Assembly: GCA_013001595.1 (NCBI GenBank)
Contig: JABDMH010000110.1
Location: 1-54,277, forward strand
From: Saprospiraceae bacterium
GTDB lineage: Bacteria; Bacteroidota; Bacteroidia; Chitinophagales; Saprospiraceae
Direction: 5' to 3'
Length of the DNA stretch: 54,277 nucleotides
The position numbers and the translations under genes are program-made. Positions within the stretch are counted from its first letter, which is position 1. Every line of letters begins with the position of its first letter. Below the pieces are notes generated by a model. It did no database searches. It had not been told where the DNA came from and saw only the letters and a program-made list of their open reading frames with translations. Of this stretch, positions 45,578 to 54,277 are shown one piece after another.

Positions 45578-47050
45578 ATGAAACGGATATTCATCATACT
45601 AACGACTTTGATCTTATCGATAACAACCGGTTGGTCACAGACACCCTCCGATGCACTTCGATATAGTTATTTGAATATGCAAGGTACAGCTCGAGGCACT
45701 GCAGTTGGTGGGGCAATGGGTGCCTTAGGTGGTGATTTCACTTCTTTATCGATCAATCCTGCTGGTGTAGCTGGTTATTGGAAATCTGAAGTTATGTTTA
45801 CTCCCAGCTACCTGGGTGTCAATAATTCTTCAACGCTGAATGGCGGCCCAGCATCCGACGAGAGTACCAACAGTATCAACTTTAGCAATCTAGGAATCGT
45901 ATTTGCCAATCAAACACGCCGAGGAAGCTGGAAGTCCGTAGCCCTGGGATTGGGCATGAATAAGATGAACAATTTCGAACAACAGTTTTTCTTCGCTGGA
46001 GAAACGGCCGGCACCATTGTAGATCGTTTTGCTGGGAGGGCTGCTGGTTTATCGCCAAATGAACTTGACAATTTCGAAGCAGGTCTAGCCTATGATGTAT
46101 TGGCATTGTACAATCCAGACAATGACTTCAATTATGAGACAGATTTCGACCGTGCTGGCGATAATGCCTTCACTAAAAGACAAATCGTGAAGAATACGGG
46201 ATATCAGAATGAGATGGTCATCTCTTTTGGTGGAAACTACAAGGATAAGCTACTGATTGGTGGTACATTGGGAATCCCCTTCATCTCATACAGTTCTGAG
46301 AAGCAATATTTTGAGATTGATGAAGCCGATGTGATTTCTGCCTTTAATGAGCTGAACTATAATGAAAACCTCACCATTGAAGGGGCTGGAATCAATCTAA
46401 AGGTAGGAGCTATAGCCAAAATCAATAAGTCGCTCCGAGTGGGAGGAGCCTTTCATTCCCCCACTTTCCTCACACTGACAGATCGATTTACAACTGACTT
46501 GTCTTATGATTTTACCGATGCGGAGGGAAATCGCGCCGAGACATCCAGCTCACCAGACGGTGAATTTGAGTATGGTTTGACCACTCCATGGAGGGCCGTA
46601 GCAAGTGGTGCCTACATTTTTGGCAAGCGTGGATTTATTACCGCAGATGTAGAGTACTCAGATTATGGTTCGGCAAAATTCAACCTTACGAGAAATAGCG
46701 ATGCCATAGAAGATCGAGAATACCAAGATGAGTTAAATAGAGAAATTTCCGAAACGTACAAAGGTGCGATCAATATACGGCTAGGAGGAGAATTGGCGCT
46801 CGAGGGATTCAGATTTAGAGGAGGAGTACAACTGCTTGGCAGTCCTTTTATCGACGACAATTCTTTCCAGACTGTTTATTCTCTGGGGGCAGGTATCCGG
46901 GGTAATAAGGCCTTCCTTGATTTAGCATATCAGATTAACAATCAAGAGCAAGGGTATTTTCCTTATCAGGTGGAAGGTGCACCTCAGCAGGATGTGATCA
47001 ATCAGGTGAATCGTGGGCAAATTATAATGACCATAGGTTTCAAGATTTGA
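45578..47050 (+). CDS. outer membrane beta-barrel protein (OmpP1/FadL-like)
   Basis: A 490-residue barrel from ATG 45578 (MKRIFIILTTLILSITTGWSQ), with a signal peptide. An ATG 7 codons upstream is less likely. SDALRYSYLNMQGTARGTAVGGAMGALGGDFTSLSINPAGVAGYW is the plug-like N-terminus seen in FadL/TodX relatives and PorV-like proteins of Bacteroidota. The rest is amphipathic strands and the end has a strand of alternating hydrophobics (GQIIMTIGFKI). It probably moves hydrophobic compounds, or acts as a T9SS accessory; sequence alone cannot choose. Confidence 0.82.
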   Translation: MKRIFIILTTLILSITTGWSQTPSDALRYSYLNMQGTARGTAVGGAMGALGGDFTSLSINPAGVAGYWKSEVMFTPSYLGVNNSSTLNGGPASDESTNSINFSNLGIVFANQTRRGSWKSVALGLGMNKMNNFEQQFFFAGETAGTIVDRFAGRAAGLSPNELDNFEAGLAYDVLALYNPDNDFNYETDFDRAGDNAFTKRQIVKNTGYQNEMVISFGGNYKDKLLIGGTLGIPFISYSSEKQYFEIDEADVISAFNELNYNENLTIEGAGINLKVGAIAKINKSLRVGGAFHSPTFLTLTDRFTTDLSYDFTDAEGNRAETSSSPDGEFEYGLTTPWRAVASGAYIFGKRGFITADVEYSDYGSAKFNLTRNSDAIEDREYQDELNREISETYKGAINIRLGGELALEGFRFRGGVQLLGSPFIDDNSFQTVYSLGAGIRGNKAFLDLAYQINNQEQGYFPYQVEGAPQQDVINQVNRGQIIMTIGFKI

Positions 47051-47130
47051 CAAAGTATAACCAATCTAGGGTAGAGCAGGTTCTACAATCTGCGGATCAA
47101 ATAAAACCACCTTGGTGGAACTCTTGCTAT

Positions 47131-47601
47131 TCAGAGCTCAAGGTCATACCATTCCACTTCCAATTGTCTTCTGCGCCCCACTCCTTCTTCAGGAGCATAA
47201 TGAGTAGCTAGGTATTCGAGAATCGTTGCTTCGTGTTCTCCCAAATCCCAGAGTCGATGCTTGGCTTGCATCCAGCGGATCATCCCTTCCCAACCTTCTT
47301 TGGTCGCTCTTGACTGGGTAATGAGTTTTGGTGAATGACAATTCATGCAATTGGCCTTCACCAACTGGATGCCATCAGCCACCACCAGACCTGTAGTTTC
47401 ATCGTATTGTACCACCCGTATGGTATCCTGCATTTGCTCATCCCGGGATGCTTGCCCATCATGCGAGTTTTGGCAGCCTTGAGTAAGTAAGAATAGGACC
47501 AGACCGATTCCTAGCAATATGGCGTGCTTATAAATCCCCCCTGAGAACAAGTCGATAGGGTAGTCTGGTATCAAGTCCTGAGTCTTTCGCATGCTTCTCA
47601 A
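47131..47601 (-). CDS. monoheme cytochrome c, SorB-like subunit
   Basis: A 156-residue lipoprotein-like cytochrome (hydrophobic segment 25-40, then LTQGC with Cys at about 43). One heme site is visible: CMNCH at residues 85-89. GWEGMIRWMQAKHRLWDLGEHEATILEYLATHYAPE is a helix with conserved Met/Trp, a candidate for axial ligation. It overlaps the molybdoenzyme by 4 bp, and the pair fits a sulfite dehydrogenase in which this cytochrome passes electrons to the respiratory chain. Confidence 0.85.
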   Translation of the reverse strand: MRSMRKTQDLIPDYPIDLFSGGIYKHAILLGIGLVLFLLTQGCQNSHDGQASRDEQMQDTIRVVQYDETTGLVVADGIQLVKANCMNCHSPKLITQSRATKEGWEGMIRWMQAKHRLWDLGEHEATILEYLATHYAPEEGVGRRRQLEVEWYDLEL

Positions 47602-48884
47602 GTTACTTTTATGGCAATGCGATGGCAGGCATTATTTAAATAACCACGGGGGTTCCAGCCAGGTAAGATCATAGGCTGAGATTTATCCTCACTATCTGTT
47701 GCTCTAGCCCATACTTCGTAATATCCCTTTTGGGGAAAAGATAGCGAGGTTTTAAAATGTTGCCAAGCCAAGCGGTTGGCAGGTTTTTCAAGCCTACATG
47801 GTTGCCATGTCTGTCCAAAATCGATAGATACATCCACTATTTCCACCGCCAGATCTCCCGCCCAGGCATGACCACGAATCGGAAGGGTGTCTTCCAGGCT
47901 TATGACCCCCCCGGTCTTGGGATAAGTAATCAAGGACTTCACTGGCATGCTTTGGATAATGCACATATCTTCATCTGCGACTGTTGAGCCAGGTGCTACT
48001 GGATCGCATGGTACCCGATAGGACTGCCCGGTCATTTTCGGGCCATCATGAACCTGATCCCTAATGATAATTTTTGTCAGCCACTTTCCTGAACAAGAAG
48101 CGGGCCAGCCACCAAAGACCAGTCGTAAAGGATAGCCATTTAGCGGCGGTAGGTCCTGGCCATTCATAGCCCAGGCGATTAGGCTTTCATCCTCCAAAGC
48201 TTTATCTAGCGGAACACCCCTCGAAATCACGGTATCATCAGATCCATTCAGGTGCTTGTCCGCACCATAATAACCTATATAGATCGCCGATGATTTAAGG
48301 CCTACATGGTAAAGTACATCTTTTAAACGAACACCTGTGAAAGAAGCACAGCCAACGGCACCGGTACTCCACTGATTGCCTTTCGCCGGCGGATTGAACT
48401 CACTGCGCCCATTTCCACCACATTCGAGGGTAAGCTGGTAAGTGTGGTGTGTAAAGGTAGACTTCAAATCCGTTAAGGTAAATGCCATCTCCTGCTCGGC
48501 AGCTTCACCACCAATGGTCAATTTCCATGTTGATTCAACATCCCCAGTGATTACTTCAGGTGGGATTCCATTATTACGCACAAAAAATAGGTTTCCCGGT
48601 GTCAGTCTATCATCCAAGAGATGTGGAGGGGTCTCCATATTGATGGGGCGATCATTCAAAACTGTCAACCTTGCATCTTTGCCAGGAATATCTTGTTGAG
48701 CAGGCTCCGCAACCAAGCCGATAGGCAGTAGGCCAGTAGGAAAATTCATTGCGAATACCATAGGAGCGCCCAGTATCGTAGATCCTGAAGCCTTGAGGAA
48801 ACTTCTGCGGCCCTGCATGTTGGATCTGAGTTTGTCAGACTTGTCATCTGAAGGGGTGCCTAAGTCTATGTCCATGTTATCCAT
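47598..48884 (-). CDS. molybdopterin sulfite dehydrogenase, SorA-like catalytic subunit
   Basis: A 428-residue sulfite-oxidase-family protein. The twin-arginine leader is preceded by about 25 residues (QGRRSFLKASGSTILGAPMVFA); a start at the nearer Met (MQGRRSF) is possible. The Mo-ligand Cys is in YQLTLECGGNGRSEF. GAVGCASFTGVRLKDVL, LPPLNGYPLRLVFGGWPASCSGKWLTKI and the dimerisation domain VKSLITYPKTGG complete the family pattern. It oxidises sulfite, or a related sulfoxide-type substrate, to sulfate in the periplasm. It is translationally coupled to the cytochrome gene. Sulfatase products are sulfate, not sulfite, so any link to the sulfatases is indirect. Confidence 0.9.
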   Translation of the reverse strand: MDNMDIDLGTPSDDKSDKLRSNMQGRRSFLKASGSTILGAPMVFAMNFPTGLLPIGLVAEPAQQDIPGKDARLTVLNDRPINMETPPHLLDDRLTPGNLFFVRNNGIPPEVITGDVESTWKLTIGGEAAEQEMAFTLTDLKSTFTHHTYQLTLECGGNGRSEFNPPAKGNQWSTGAVGCASFTGVRLKDVLYHVGLKSSAIYIGYYGADKHLNGSDDTVISRGVPLDKALEDESLIAWAMNGQDLPPLNGYPLRLVFGGWPASCSGKWLTKIIIRDQVHDGPKMTGQSYRVPCDPVAPGSTVADEDMCIIQSMPVKSLITYPKTGGVISLEDTLPIRGHAWAGDLAVEIVDVSIDFGQTWQPCRLEKPANRLAWQHFKTSLSFPQKGYYEVWARATDSEDKSQPMILPGWNPRGYLNNACHRIAIKVT

Positions 48885-49007
48885 TCGCTTTTGTCATTTG
48901 TCATATGCTGATCCCAGTGAAAATTAAAAAAGTTATGGGATGTAATGGGAATTCTGGTCATTCGACTGGAGGCGATGCAGGGAGAAAATGCAGATCCTAC
49001 AATTGTG

Positions 49008-49015
49008 TATGTTTG
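49008..49015 (+). promoter_or_regulatory. -7-like element upstream of tesB
   Basis: TATGTTTG fits TAnnTTTG and lies 22 bp before ATG 49038. It falls inside the longer open frame starting at 48945, which supports the later start for tesB. Confidence 0.4.
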
Positions 49016-49037
49016 CCAGCAAACTATTTTGGCCTCA

Positions 49038-49910
49038 ATGCGAATATTAAAGGATTCACACGAATTGCTTAAGGTGCTTGACCTTGAATTGATAGATACC
49101 AACCTCTATCGAGGAGGTAATCATGATATTGGTGCACATCATGTGTTTGGAGGGCAGGTGCTATCACAAGCTTTGCATGCAGCCATGATGTCCGTATCTG
49201 AGGACCGCTTTGTGCATTCTATGCATGCTTATTTTGTTTTGCCCGGAGATTTGCAGCATCCCATCATTTACAATATAGATCAAGTACGGGATGGAGGAAG
49301 CTTTACGACGCGTCGGGTGCGTGCTATTCAGCATGGAAAAGACATCTTCATTTTGGCCGCTTCATTCCAATTGAAACAGGAAGGTTTTGATCATCAAATT
49401 GAGATGCCTGAGATTCCAGGCCCTGAAAAGCTATATTCTGACCAAGATCTACTTGAAAAATACGCCGACCTGATACCTGTAGCCTACCGTAGATACCTGC
49501 GGCCGAGACCCATCGAATTTCGACCCGTTGATCCATCAAATTTCTTGGGAAATAAAGATCAAGAACCACTGCGCTACGTGTGGTTTAAAGCCAAGGGCAA
49601 GTTGTCGCAGGATGTACGCGTTCACCAAAGGTTGCTGGCATATGCTTCTGATTACAATCTGCTTACCACTGCCTTGCAGCCTCATCAGGAAGAAGCTGTG
49701 CAACATAAGGTCCAGCTGGCCAGTATTGATCACGCCATGTGGTTTCACCGAGATTTCGCCGTCGATCATTGGCTATTGTACATGGTGGATAGCCCAAGTG
49801 CTGGTAATGCCCGGGGCTTCACACGTGGTAGCATATTCACTGAAGATGGGATATTGGTGGCATCGGTAGTTCAGGAAGGCCTCTTACGTAAGAAAGGTAA
49901 GCGGGACTAA
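49038..49910 (+). CDS. tesB: acyl-CoA thioesterase II
   Basis: A 290-residue double-hotdog thioesterase that cleaves acyl-CoA to fatty acid and CoA. ATG 49038 (MRILKDSHELLKVLDLELID) gives the normal TesB N-terminus. First hotdog: HHVFGGQVLSQALHAAMMSV, HSMHAYFVLPGD, FTTRRVRAIQHGKDIF. Second: LATIDHAMWFH-like ASIDHAMWFHRDF with the catalytic Asp, and GFTRGSIFTEDGILVASVVQEGLLR. Length is typical. Convergent with the T9SS propeller gene. Confidence 0.93.
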   Translation: MRILKDSHELLKVLDLELIDTNLYRGGNHDIGAHHVFGGQVLSQALHAAMMSVSEDRFVHSMHAYFVLPGDLQHPIIYNIDQVRDGGSFTTRRVRAIQHGKDIFILAASFQLKQEGFDHQIEMPEIPGPEKLYSDQDLLEKYADLIPVAYRRYLRPRPIEFRPVDPSNFLGNKDQEPLRYVWFKAKGKLSQDVRVHQRLLAYASDYNLLTTALQPHQEEAVQHKVQLASIDHAMWFHRDFAVDHWLLYMVDSPSAGNARGFTRGSIFTEDGILVASVVQEGLLRKKGKRD

Positions 49911-49938
49911 ATCATCCATATCTATTGATTCTCCAATC

Positions 49939-50008
49939 TTGAGCGCACTCTACAAAGATCGCCAAAAGACCCAATTTTGATTTGGCACTCATATCGGAGT
50001 GCGCTCAA
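49939..50008. repeat. perfect 12-bp inverted repeat downstream of tesB
   Basis: TTGAGCGCACTC at 49939-49950 and GAGTGCGCTCAA at 49997-50008 are exact complements, separated by 46 bp. It lies 28 bp after tesB and may be a long-stem transcript end or part of a larger element together with the adjacent MITE-like sequence. No T run follows immediately. Confidence 0.55.
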
Positions 50009-50030
50009 TCTTTATAGTTCGGACCAAATT

Positions 50031-50194
50031 AGTACTCTGTCCAGTGGAATATGTTGAATAATTTTGAGATCAATTTTGTGAAAGACAAGGCGTCAAAACG
50101 GAATCATGGCCATAGCCCTGTTGAGTATTTGCAACAAAGGCTTTCGCAAAATGGGACCATAAATTAACGACAATCTTCCAGTGGATAGAGTACT
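50031..50194. mobile_element. 164-bp MITE-like element, copy 2
   Basis: Terminal inverted repeat: AGTACTCTGTCCAGTGGAA at 50031-50049 against the complement of 50176-50194 (17 of 19 match), extended by AATT outside on both ends. The left end is related to the left end of the 10911 element (30 of 42 positions from the flanking T). No open frame inside. The right end overlaps the 3' end of the neighbouring leftward CDS, whose TAG stop (50193-50195) begins inside it. Confidence 0.5.
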
Positions 50195-51635
50195 AATTCG
50201 GCGAGTCGTTCTTTACAACCTTGTGCAGCACGTAATCACTCGAACCATGCGGTATAAGGACATGGTACACTCCACTTGGCAACTGAGAAATATCCATTTG
50301 CTCCGCACGCAGATAAGACGCATAGACCGTTTGACCAGATGCACTAATTACCCTTGCCAGTCTCTGTCGATCCAGATCTGGACCCTTGATGTTCAATAAT
50401 CCCCTGGTGGGATTAGGAAAAACGCTAAGATTAGCAGCCTCAGCATCAAGAATGGAGACCGAGGTCGGTCCGATCTCATAGATTTCAACCTTCCCTTGAT
50501 CATTGTTGCCATCGTCATTTCCGGGCGCACCCACAGCAAAAGTTTCTCCATCTGCAGATAGCGAAACGCTCCAGCCAAATGCCTCACCCACTAAGCCGGT
50601 AATTTCCTGAAAGGGCGAAGACCATGTGGTTCCATCGAAATCGTACACACCCACTGCACCCGGTGTCGATGAACTATTAGACCCCAGTGCCCCGACGATT
50701 ACCCGATTTCCATCGGAAGATATATCTGTGGAAAATCCCGATACTCTGCTTGAATTTATACTCATAGGACCACCTAGCTGCTGCCAACCGTCATCCTGAT
50801 ATTCGAAAACTTGCACTTTGCCCGCACCGGCAGGAGCACCCACAGCTATACGCATACCATCACCGGAGATAGCTACGGAATAGCCTGTAAGATCCAATCC
50901 ACCTACTATAGGTTCTCCCATAAGTTCCCAATCTCCAATATCTTCAAACTTGTAGACCTGGACCTGGCCTTCACCCGTATTGTCAGGAGTGGTTGGAATA
51001 CCTATGGCCATAATGGATCCATCATAGGATAGGTCTAGTGACCGGCCCATCTCCCCAAAAGGCAACGGACTGTCTAGTGGACTTCCTATTGTTCGCCATT
51101 CGTTGTCTATGAATTCAAATACCTCTACATAGCCTACATCATCTCCAACCCCATCAAATGAGCGAGCACCCACTGCCACACGCTTGCCATCTCCAGAAAG
51201 GGAAATAGCCGATCCAAATAGATTGGCCAATTCATCAGGACCGACGAAGCCAGGACCAATTGAGCTGTAGTCAATGCCTACTTTTTCAAAAACATTAACT
51301 TGTCCCTGAATGGTACCAGGTGATCCGATGGCCACCATATTCCCATCATCTGATATATCAACAGCCAGACCTGATGCACCACCTTCAATTCCGGTTATAC
51401 CCCACTGAAAGGACCATTCATTAAATATGTCGGCAAACACGCGCATGGAGCCCGTGCCATCGTCGCTGAAAGGTCCACCAATGACCACGAGTCTGGCGTC
51501 TCCAGATAATTGTACGCTATATCCATATTGCTCGTCCGCTTCAAATCCCAGTAGGTCAGATCCAATCTGTTCCTGCGCTGTAAGTGAAAGTGTGATCAAC
51601 AAGGAGACTGCCGCCACAGAAAAAAATCTAAACAT
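50193..51635 (-). CDS. T9SS-secreted beta-propeller protein
   Basis: A 480-residue secreted protein. Signal peptide about 1-20 (ending SLTAQ). The body has seven repeats of the form S.DG..(A/V)(V/I)G.P followed by a strand such as VQVFEYQDDGWQQLG (for example SGDGKRVAVGAR, SYDGSIMAIGIP, SGDGMRIAVGAP, SADGETFAVGAPGN), consistent with a seven-bladed FG-GAP/WD-like propeller. The last ~75 residues are a T9SS type A sorting domain: LSVFPNPTRGLLNIKG ... GVYHVLI. Exported through the type IX system, function unknown. Its stop codon lies in the terminal repeat of the adjacent MITE-like element, so its original 3' end may have been altered. Confidence 0.85.
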   Translation of the reverse strand: MFRFFSVAAVSLLITLSLTAQEQIGSDLLGFEADEQYGYSVQLSGDARLVVIGGPFSDDGTGSMRVFADIFNEWSFQWGITGIEGGASGLAVDISDDGNMVAIGSPGTIQGQVNVFEKVGIDYSSIGPGFVGPDELANLFGSAISLSGDGKRVAVGARSFDGVGDDVGYVEVFEFIDNEWRTIGSPLDSPLPFGEMGRSLDLSYDGSIMAIGIPTTPDNTGEGQVQVYKFEDIGDWELMGEPIVGGLDLTGYSVAISGDGMRIAVGAPAGAGKVQVFEYQDDGWQQLGGPMSINSSRVSGFSTDISSDGNRVIVGALGSNSSSTPGAVGVYDFDGTTWSSPFQEITGLVGEAFGWSVSLSADGETFAVGAPGNDDGNNDQGKVEIYEIGPTSVSILDAEAANLSVFPNPTRGLLNIKGPDLDRQRLARVISASGQTVYASYLRAEQMDISQLPSGVYHVLIPHGSSDYVLHKVVKNDSPN

Positions 51636-51826
51636 GTGCTGTTTTTTATTTTACTGCCACTAAGTTAGCAAAGCTACAAATGTCTCTTTCTCACCCAATG
51701 GGGTGATATTGGACAATCTGTTGAACTGTTAGATCGAGTACTTGTGTAATTTTTGGCCATTAAAAGCCGGTAAGGCATCTTTCTGGGAGACTGGGGTCCC
51801 TTAGAACGTGCTCCGCGCCCCTTGTT

Positions 51827-52894
51827 CTACACGACTTTAGGAAGGGATGAGCTACTGTGGGTATAATATGCACAGTTTTCGACTACAAGAATGTCCAGGT
51901 GAAGGTATTGAATCGGTTGCACCTTTTCTTTCAGCATAAGGTGATTGACGAGATTGAGAATGCCCATGTATCCCTGCATAATGGGATGTTGATTGATGAG
52001 AAGTTGATCCGGTTTGCCTGTAAATACTGGAGATTTGGTTCTATCAAATCAAAACCAACGATGGAAAGACCATCCAAAAGCTTTTTGGGAAGACATTCAA
52101 TCAGCAAATAAGCCCGCGAGTTGGTCACGAAGACGGAATTAAGGCTGGGATGTGATTTCCAAATATCAACTAAGAAATCACTAAAGGTAGACTTACCCCG
52201 CCCATGATCGAAATGAGCTGTAAGTATGTTTACTTTTTTTCCATCGATGCCATCAAAATAATCACGGAAACCTCGTTCCTTATCAATTAGGTGTTGAGCA
52301 CTAGCTGACATGGAGTCGATATTGATGAGTAATGCCGTCGAACCATTGGTTACACCAAAGTTCAACAACCTTGCAGCCACAATTCCGCTTTGATACGAAT
52401 CCTGGCCGATGTAGCACAAGGCCTGAGGGGCATCAATTTGAGTGTTGATCAAGGCCACGGGAATACCTTGCTCACAGCATGTATTGATGAAGGTTAGGCC
52501 TTCCTCCTTAAAAATGGGAGCAAGTACTATAGCGTCCGGACCGAAGGCCAGAATTTCATTGCTTTTTTTTAAAAAAATCACTCGGATCATGGCAGTAGGA
52601 TACAATCACTTCCACACCATAGTGCTCGGTGGCATCCTTCGCTTTATCAATGCTCGTATGGATTTGCGCCCAATAATAATCGCAATTGTCGGAGATGAGC
52701 GCGTGAATGTTAAGGGTTCTATCGTAGGCTAGGGTACTGGCAATGATGTTACGTCGATAACCCAGATCATTCATGACTTCTTTTACACGAGTCTGCACCT
52801 AAGGCGATACCCGACCTCTTTTATGGATGACGCGGTCTACCGTTCCTACCGAAACACCTGCCTTCAGGGCAATGTCTTTGATTCGAATTCTCAT
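51827..52894 (-). pseudogene. LacI-family transcriptional regulator pseudogene
   Basis: From ATG 52894 the frame reads a perfect LacI helix-turn-helix (MRIRIKDIALKAGVSVGTVD, then RVIHKRGRVSP), but TAG at 52799-52801 stops it where Glu is expected. The same frame continues (VQTRVKEVMNDLGYRRN...) to a homopolymer (T8/A7 near 52562-52576), where a frameshift is needed to enter ILAFGPDAIVLAPIFKEEGLTF. A second frameshift near 51995-52010 is needed to reach the C-terminus FLINQHPIMQGYMGILNLVNHL, ending at TAG 51827-51829. The ligand domain (RPDSYQSGIVAARLL-like) resembles sugar-binding LacI proteins. Three lesions make it non-functional. It faces the SusC gene, its probable former target. Confidence 0.9.
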
Positions 52895-53229
52895 CCGGAA
52901 CCCAGTGATGAATTATTAATGACTTTCATTATGGTCAGCACTCAAAAAGTTAAATATTGGCTGAGTGTGCGCAAAAAAAACTAAGATATTTATATATATT
53001 GGGCCAAGATTTGAGAAATTTTGAGCGAGGGGATGGACATTTACATAGTTTCAAACGTTACTCCCATTAAGTTGAGCAAACAAAGAGAATGTCCTCATTG
53101 ATCAGCAGGTCTGTAATGATTCTACTACAAAACAAGCATTCGATTCCGTTACTTTCTACATAAAAATGAAGATTCCTCAGGTAGTTAGCCTTGGAGGATC
53201 TCAATTTGAACTTTTTTAAAACTCGTCAC

Positions 53230-54277
53230 ATGAAAAAAACGTATTTACTTACTTTACTGTTTGCCATTTTGGGCGCCGTAGGCGTGATGGCACAGACTAC
53301 CGTTACTGGTACGGTAACCAGCACGGATGGAGAACCCCTGATTGGGGTGAACATCCTGGAGGTTGGCACTACCAATGGTACGGTTACAGATCTAGATGGA
53401 AAGTATTCCATCGATGTAAGCTCTGCGGATGCGGAGCTGCAATTTTCATATACTGGTTTTACATCCGCGTCAATGGATGTGGGTGGTCAATCAATGATCA
53501 ACTTAATCTTGCAAGAAGGTGTAGCCATCGAAGAAGTGGTAGTGACCGCTCTCGGTATTTCTCGTGAGAAGAAATCCATTACCTATGCCGCACAAAATGC
53601 AAAGATAGAGGCACTGAACGAAGCAAGACCCACCAATCTCCTGGATGGTCTTTCCGGTAATGTAGCCGGTATCTCCATAGGGAGGACCGGTCAGGGAGTC
53701 AGTGGAGCCTCAAAAGTGGTCCTGAGGGGAAATCGCTCCATCGATGGCAGTAGCCAACCACTTTATGTCGTGGATGGTGTACCTCTTGGCGGCGACATCA
53801 GCAACCTGAGTGCCGATGATATCGCATCCATCACGGTATTAAAAGGTGCCAACGCAGCGGCACTCTACGGTAGCCGTGCAAATAATGGGGTTATCGTGGT
53901 TGAGACGAAGATGGCTCGTGGGAAAGAAGGCTATGCCATCGATTTGAACACCAGTTATATGGCCGCCGCTCCGATCTTTCTGAATGACTTTCAGAATGAG
54001 TATGGACAAGGTAGTGATGGTCAGTTTAGTGAACATGCTGCACGCTCCTGGGGGCCAAGATTTGATGGTAGCCAGAAGCCAACCTGGTCAAATAATCCTG
54101 CAAGGGACGGGGAAACCCAGCCCTATGTTGCCCAACCGAATAATAGAACCAGTGATTTCTTCCAAACCGGGCACAATTTTTCTACGAACTTGGGTATATC
54201 GACAAGAACGGAAAATACCACAGCGTACTTTTCCTACACATTTACCGATGCCGAAGGTGTAGTACCACTGAATGCCA
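53230..54277 (+). CDS. SusC/RagA-type TonB-linked outer membrane receptor (5' part)
   Basis: An open frame from ATG 53230 to the window end (349 codons, no stop). Signal peptide about 1-21 (ending GVMAQ). Next is a carboxypeptidase-like regulatory domain (TVTGTVTSTDGEPLIGVNI, ATNGTV-type, DLDGKYSIDV). A TonB-box-like EEVVVTALGI and the plug domain follow (LSGNVAGISIGRTG, LRGNRSIDGSSQPLYVVDGVPL, DIASITVLKGANAAALYGSRANNGVIVVETK), the diagnostic SusC/RagA pattern. Such receptors import oligosaccharides together with a SusD lipoprotein, expected just downstream outside the window. The 335-bp upstream gap holds AT-rich promoter-like sequence but no clear consensus. Confidence 0.95.
   Translation, partial: MKKTYLLTLLFAILGAVGVMAQTTVTGTVTSTDGEPLIGVNILEVGTTNGTVTDLDGKYSIDVSSADAELQFSYTGFTSASMDVGGQSMINLILQEGVAIEEVVVTALGISREKKSITYAAQNAKIEALNEARPTNLLDGLSGNVAGISIGRTGQGVSGASKVVLRGNRSIDGSSQPLYVVDGVPLGGDISNLSADDIASITVLKGANAAALYGSRANNGVIVVETKMARGKEGYAIDLNTSYMAAAPIFLNDFQNEYGQGSDGQFSEHAARSWGPRFDGSQKPTWSNNPARDGETQPYVAQPNNRTSDFFQTGHNFSTNLGISTRTENTTAYFSYTFTDAEGVVPLNA

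Noticed and set aside
47107-47118. CCACCTTGGTGG hairpin as terminator between convergent genes
   Set aside because: The stem is only five pairs with a two-base loop and no T run, too weak to claim.
48945-49037. Upstream start for tesB
   Set aside because: TesB homology begins at MRILKDSHELL and a promoter-like element lies inside the extension.

Overview
The window is a stretch of a Bacteroidota chromosome, most likely a Saprospiraceae/Lewinella-type or related polysaccharide-degrading marine or aquatic lineage. The evidence is a SusC/RagA TonB-linked outer membrane protein running off the right edge, the last residues of another TonB-dependent receptor at the left edge, a type IX secretion (T9SS) C-terminal sorting domain, TAnnTTTG-type promoter elements, an archaeal-type ProS, and families such as DUF3127 and DUF3089. 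No rRNA, complete tRNA, CRISPR array, phage or intact transposase gene is visible.

Left part (1-16.6 kb) is an accessory carbohydrate region. It holds a receptor end, a secreted-protein pseudogene, a lipoprotein sulfatase, a secreted esterase and a DUF4185-like lipoprotein. A leftward catabolic cluster follows: Na+/solute symporter with a 43-residue companion membrane peptide, CBM9-like protein, NTF2-RidA fusion, enolase-superfamily acid-sugar dehydratase, Gfo/Idh/MocA oxidoreductase and a xylose-isomerase-like TIM barrel. A tartrate/isopropylmalate dehydrogenase and a second sulfatase once stood head to head here, but both have lost their 5' halves at a single junction. Two more Gfo/Idh/MocA proteins follow. 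Together the genes suggest uptake and oxidation of a sugar acid or modified sugar released from a sulfated polysaccharide.

Middle part (16.6-40 kb) is mostly housekeeping: alanine dehydrogenase, TsaE, GyrB, a GT2 glycosyltransferase with a small membrane partner, an ABC exporter, RadC, acetyl-CoA acetyltransferase, a membrane glycosyltransferase with TPRs, cystathionine gamma-synthase-type enzyme, HU, ribosomal protein S20, a Bax-inhibitor-1 protein, enoyl-CoA hydratase, an IscA/HesB protein with cysteine desulfurase, methylmalonyl-CoA mutase small subunit with MeaB, an M23 peptidase, a Bcp peroxiredoxin and a DUF3089 lipoprotein. An M48 peptidase pseudogene lies in this part.

Right part (40-54.3 kb) begins with an intergenic repeat field of 91-bp units. 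It continues with a six-repeat Trp protein, a DUF3127 protein with an SSB-like acidic tail, an ArsC-fold protein without the usual cysteine, ProS, a low-complexity Tyr/Arg/Ser-rich secreted protein, an outer-membrane barrel, a SorAB-type sulfite dehydrogenase pair, TesB, a T9SS beta-propeller protein, a badly broken LacI-type regulator and the SusC gene.

Two themes stand out. First, at least six decayed genes occur in 54 kb (in-frame stops, frameshifts, internal and junction deletions). Second, two short elements about 40 kb apart share similar terminal inverted repeats, and each abuts the 3' end of a gene; they look like an undescribed MITE-like or 3'-end-associated repeat family. I see no clear new multi-gene defence or biosynthetic system.
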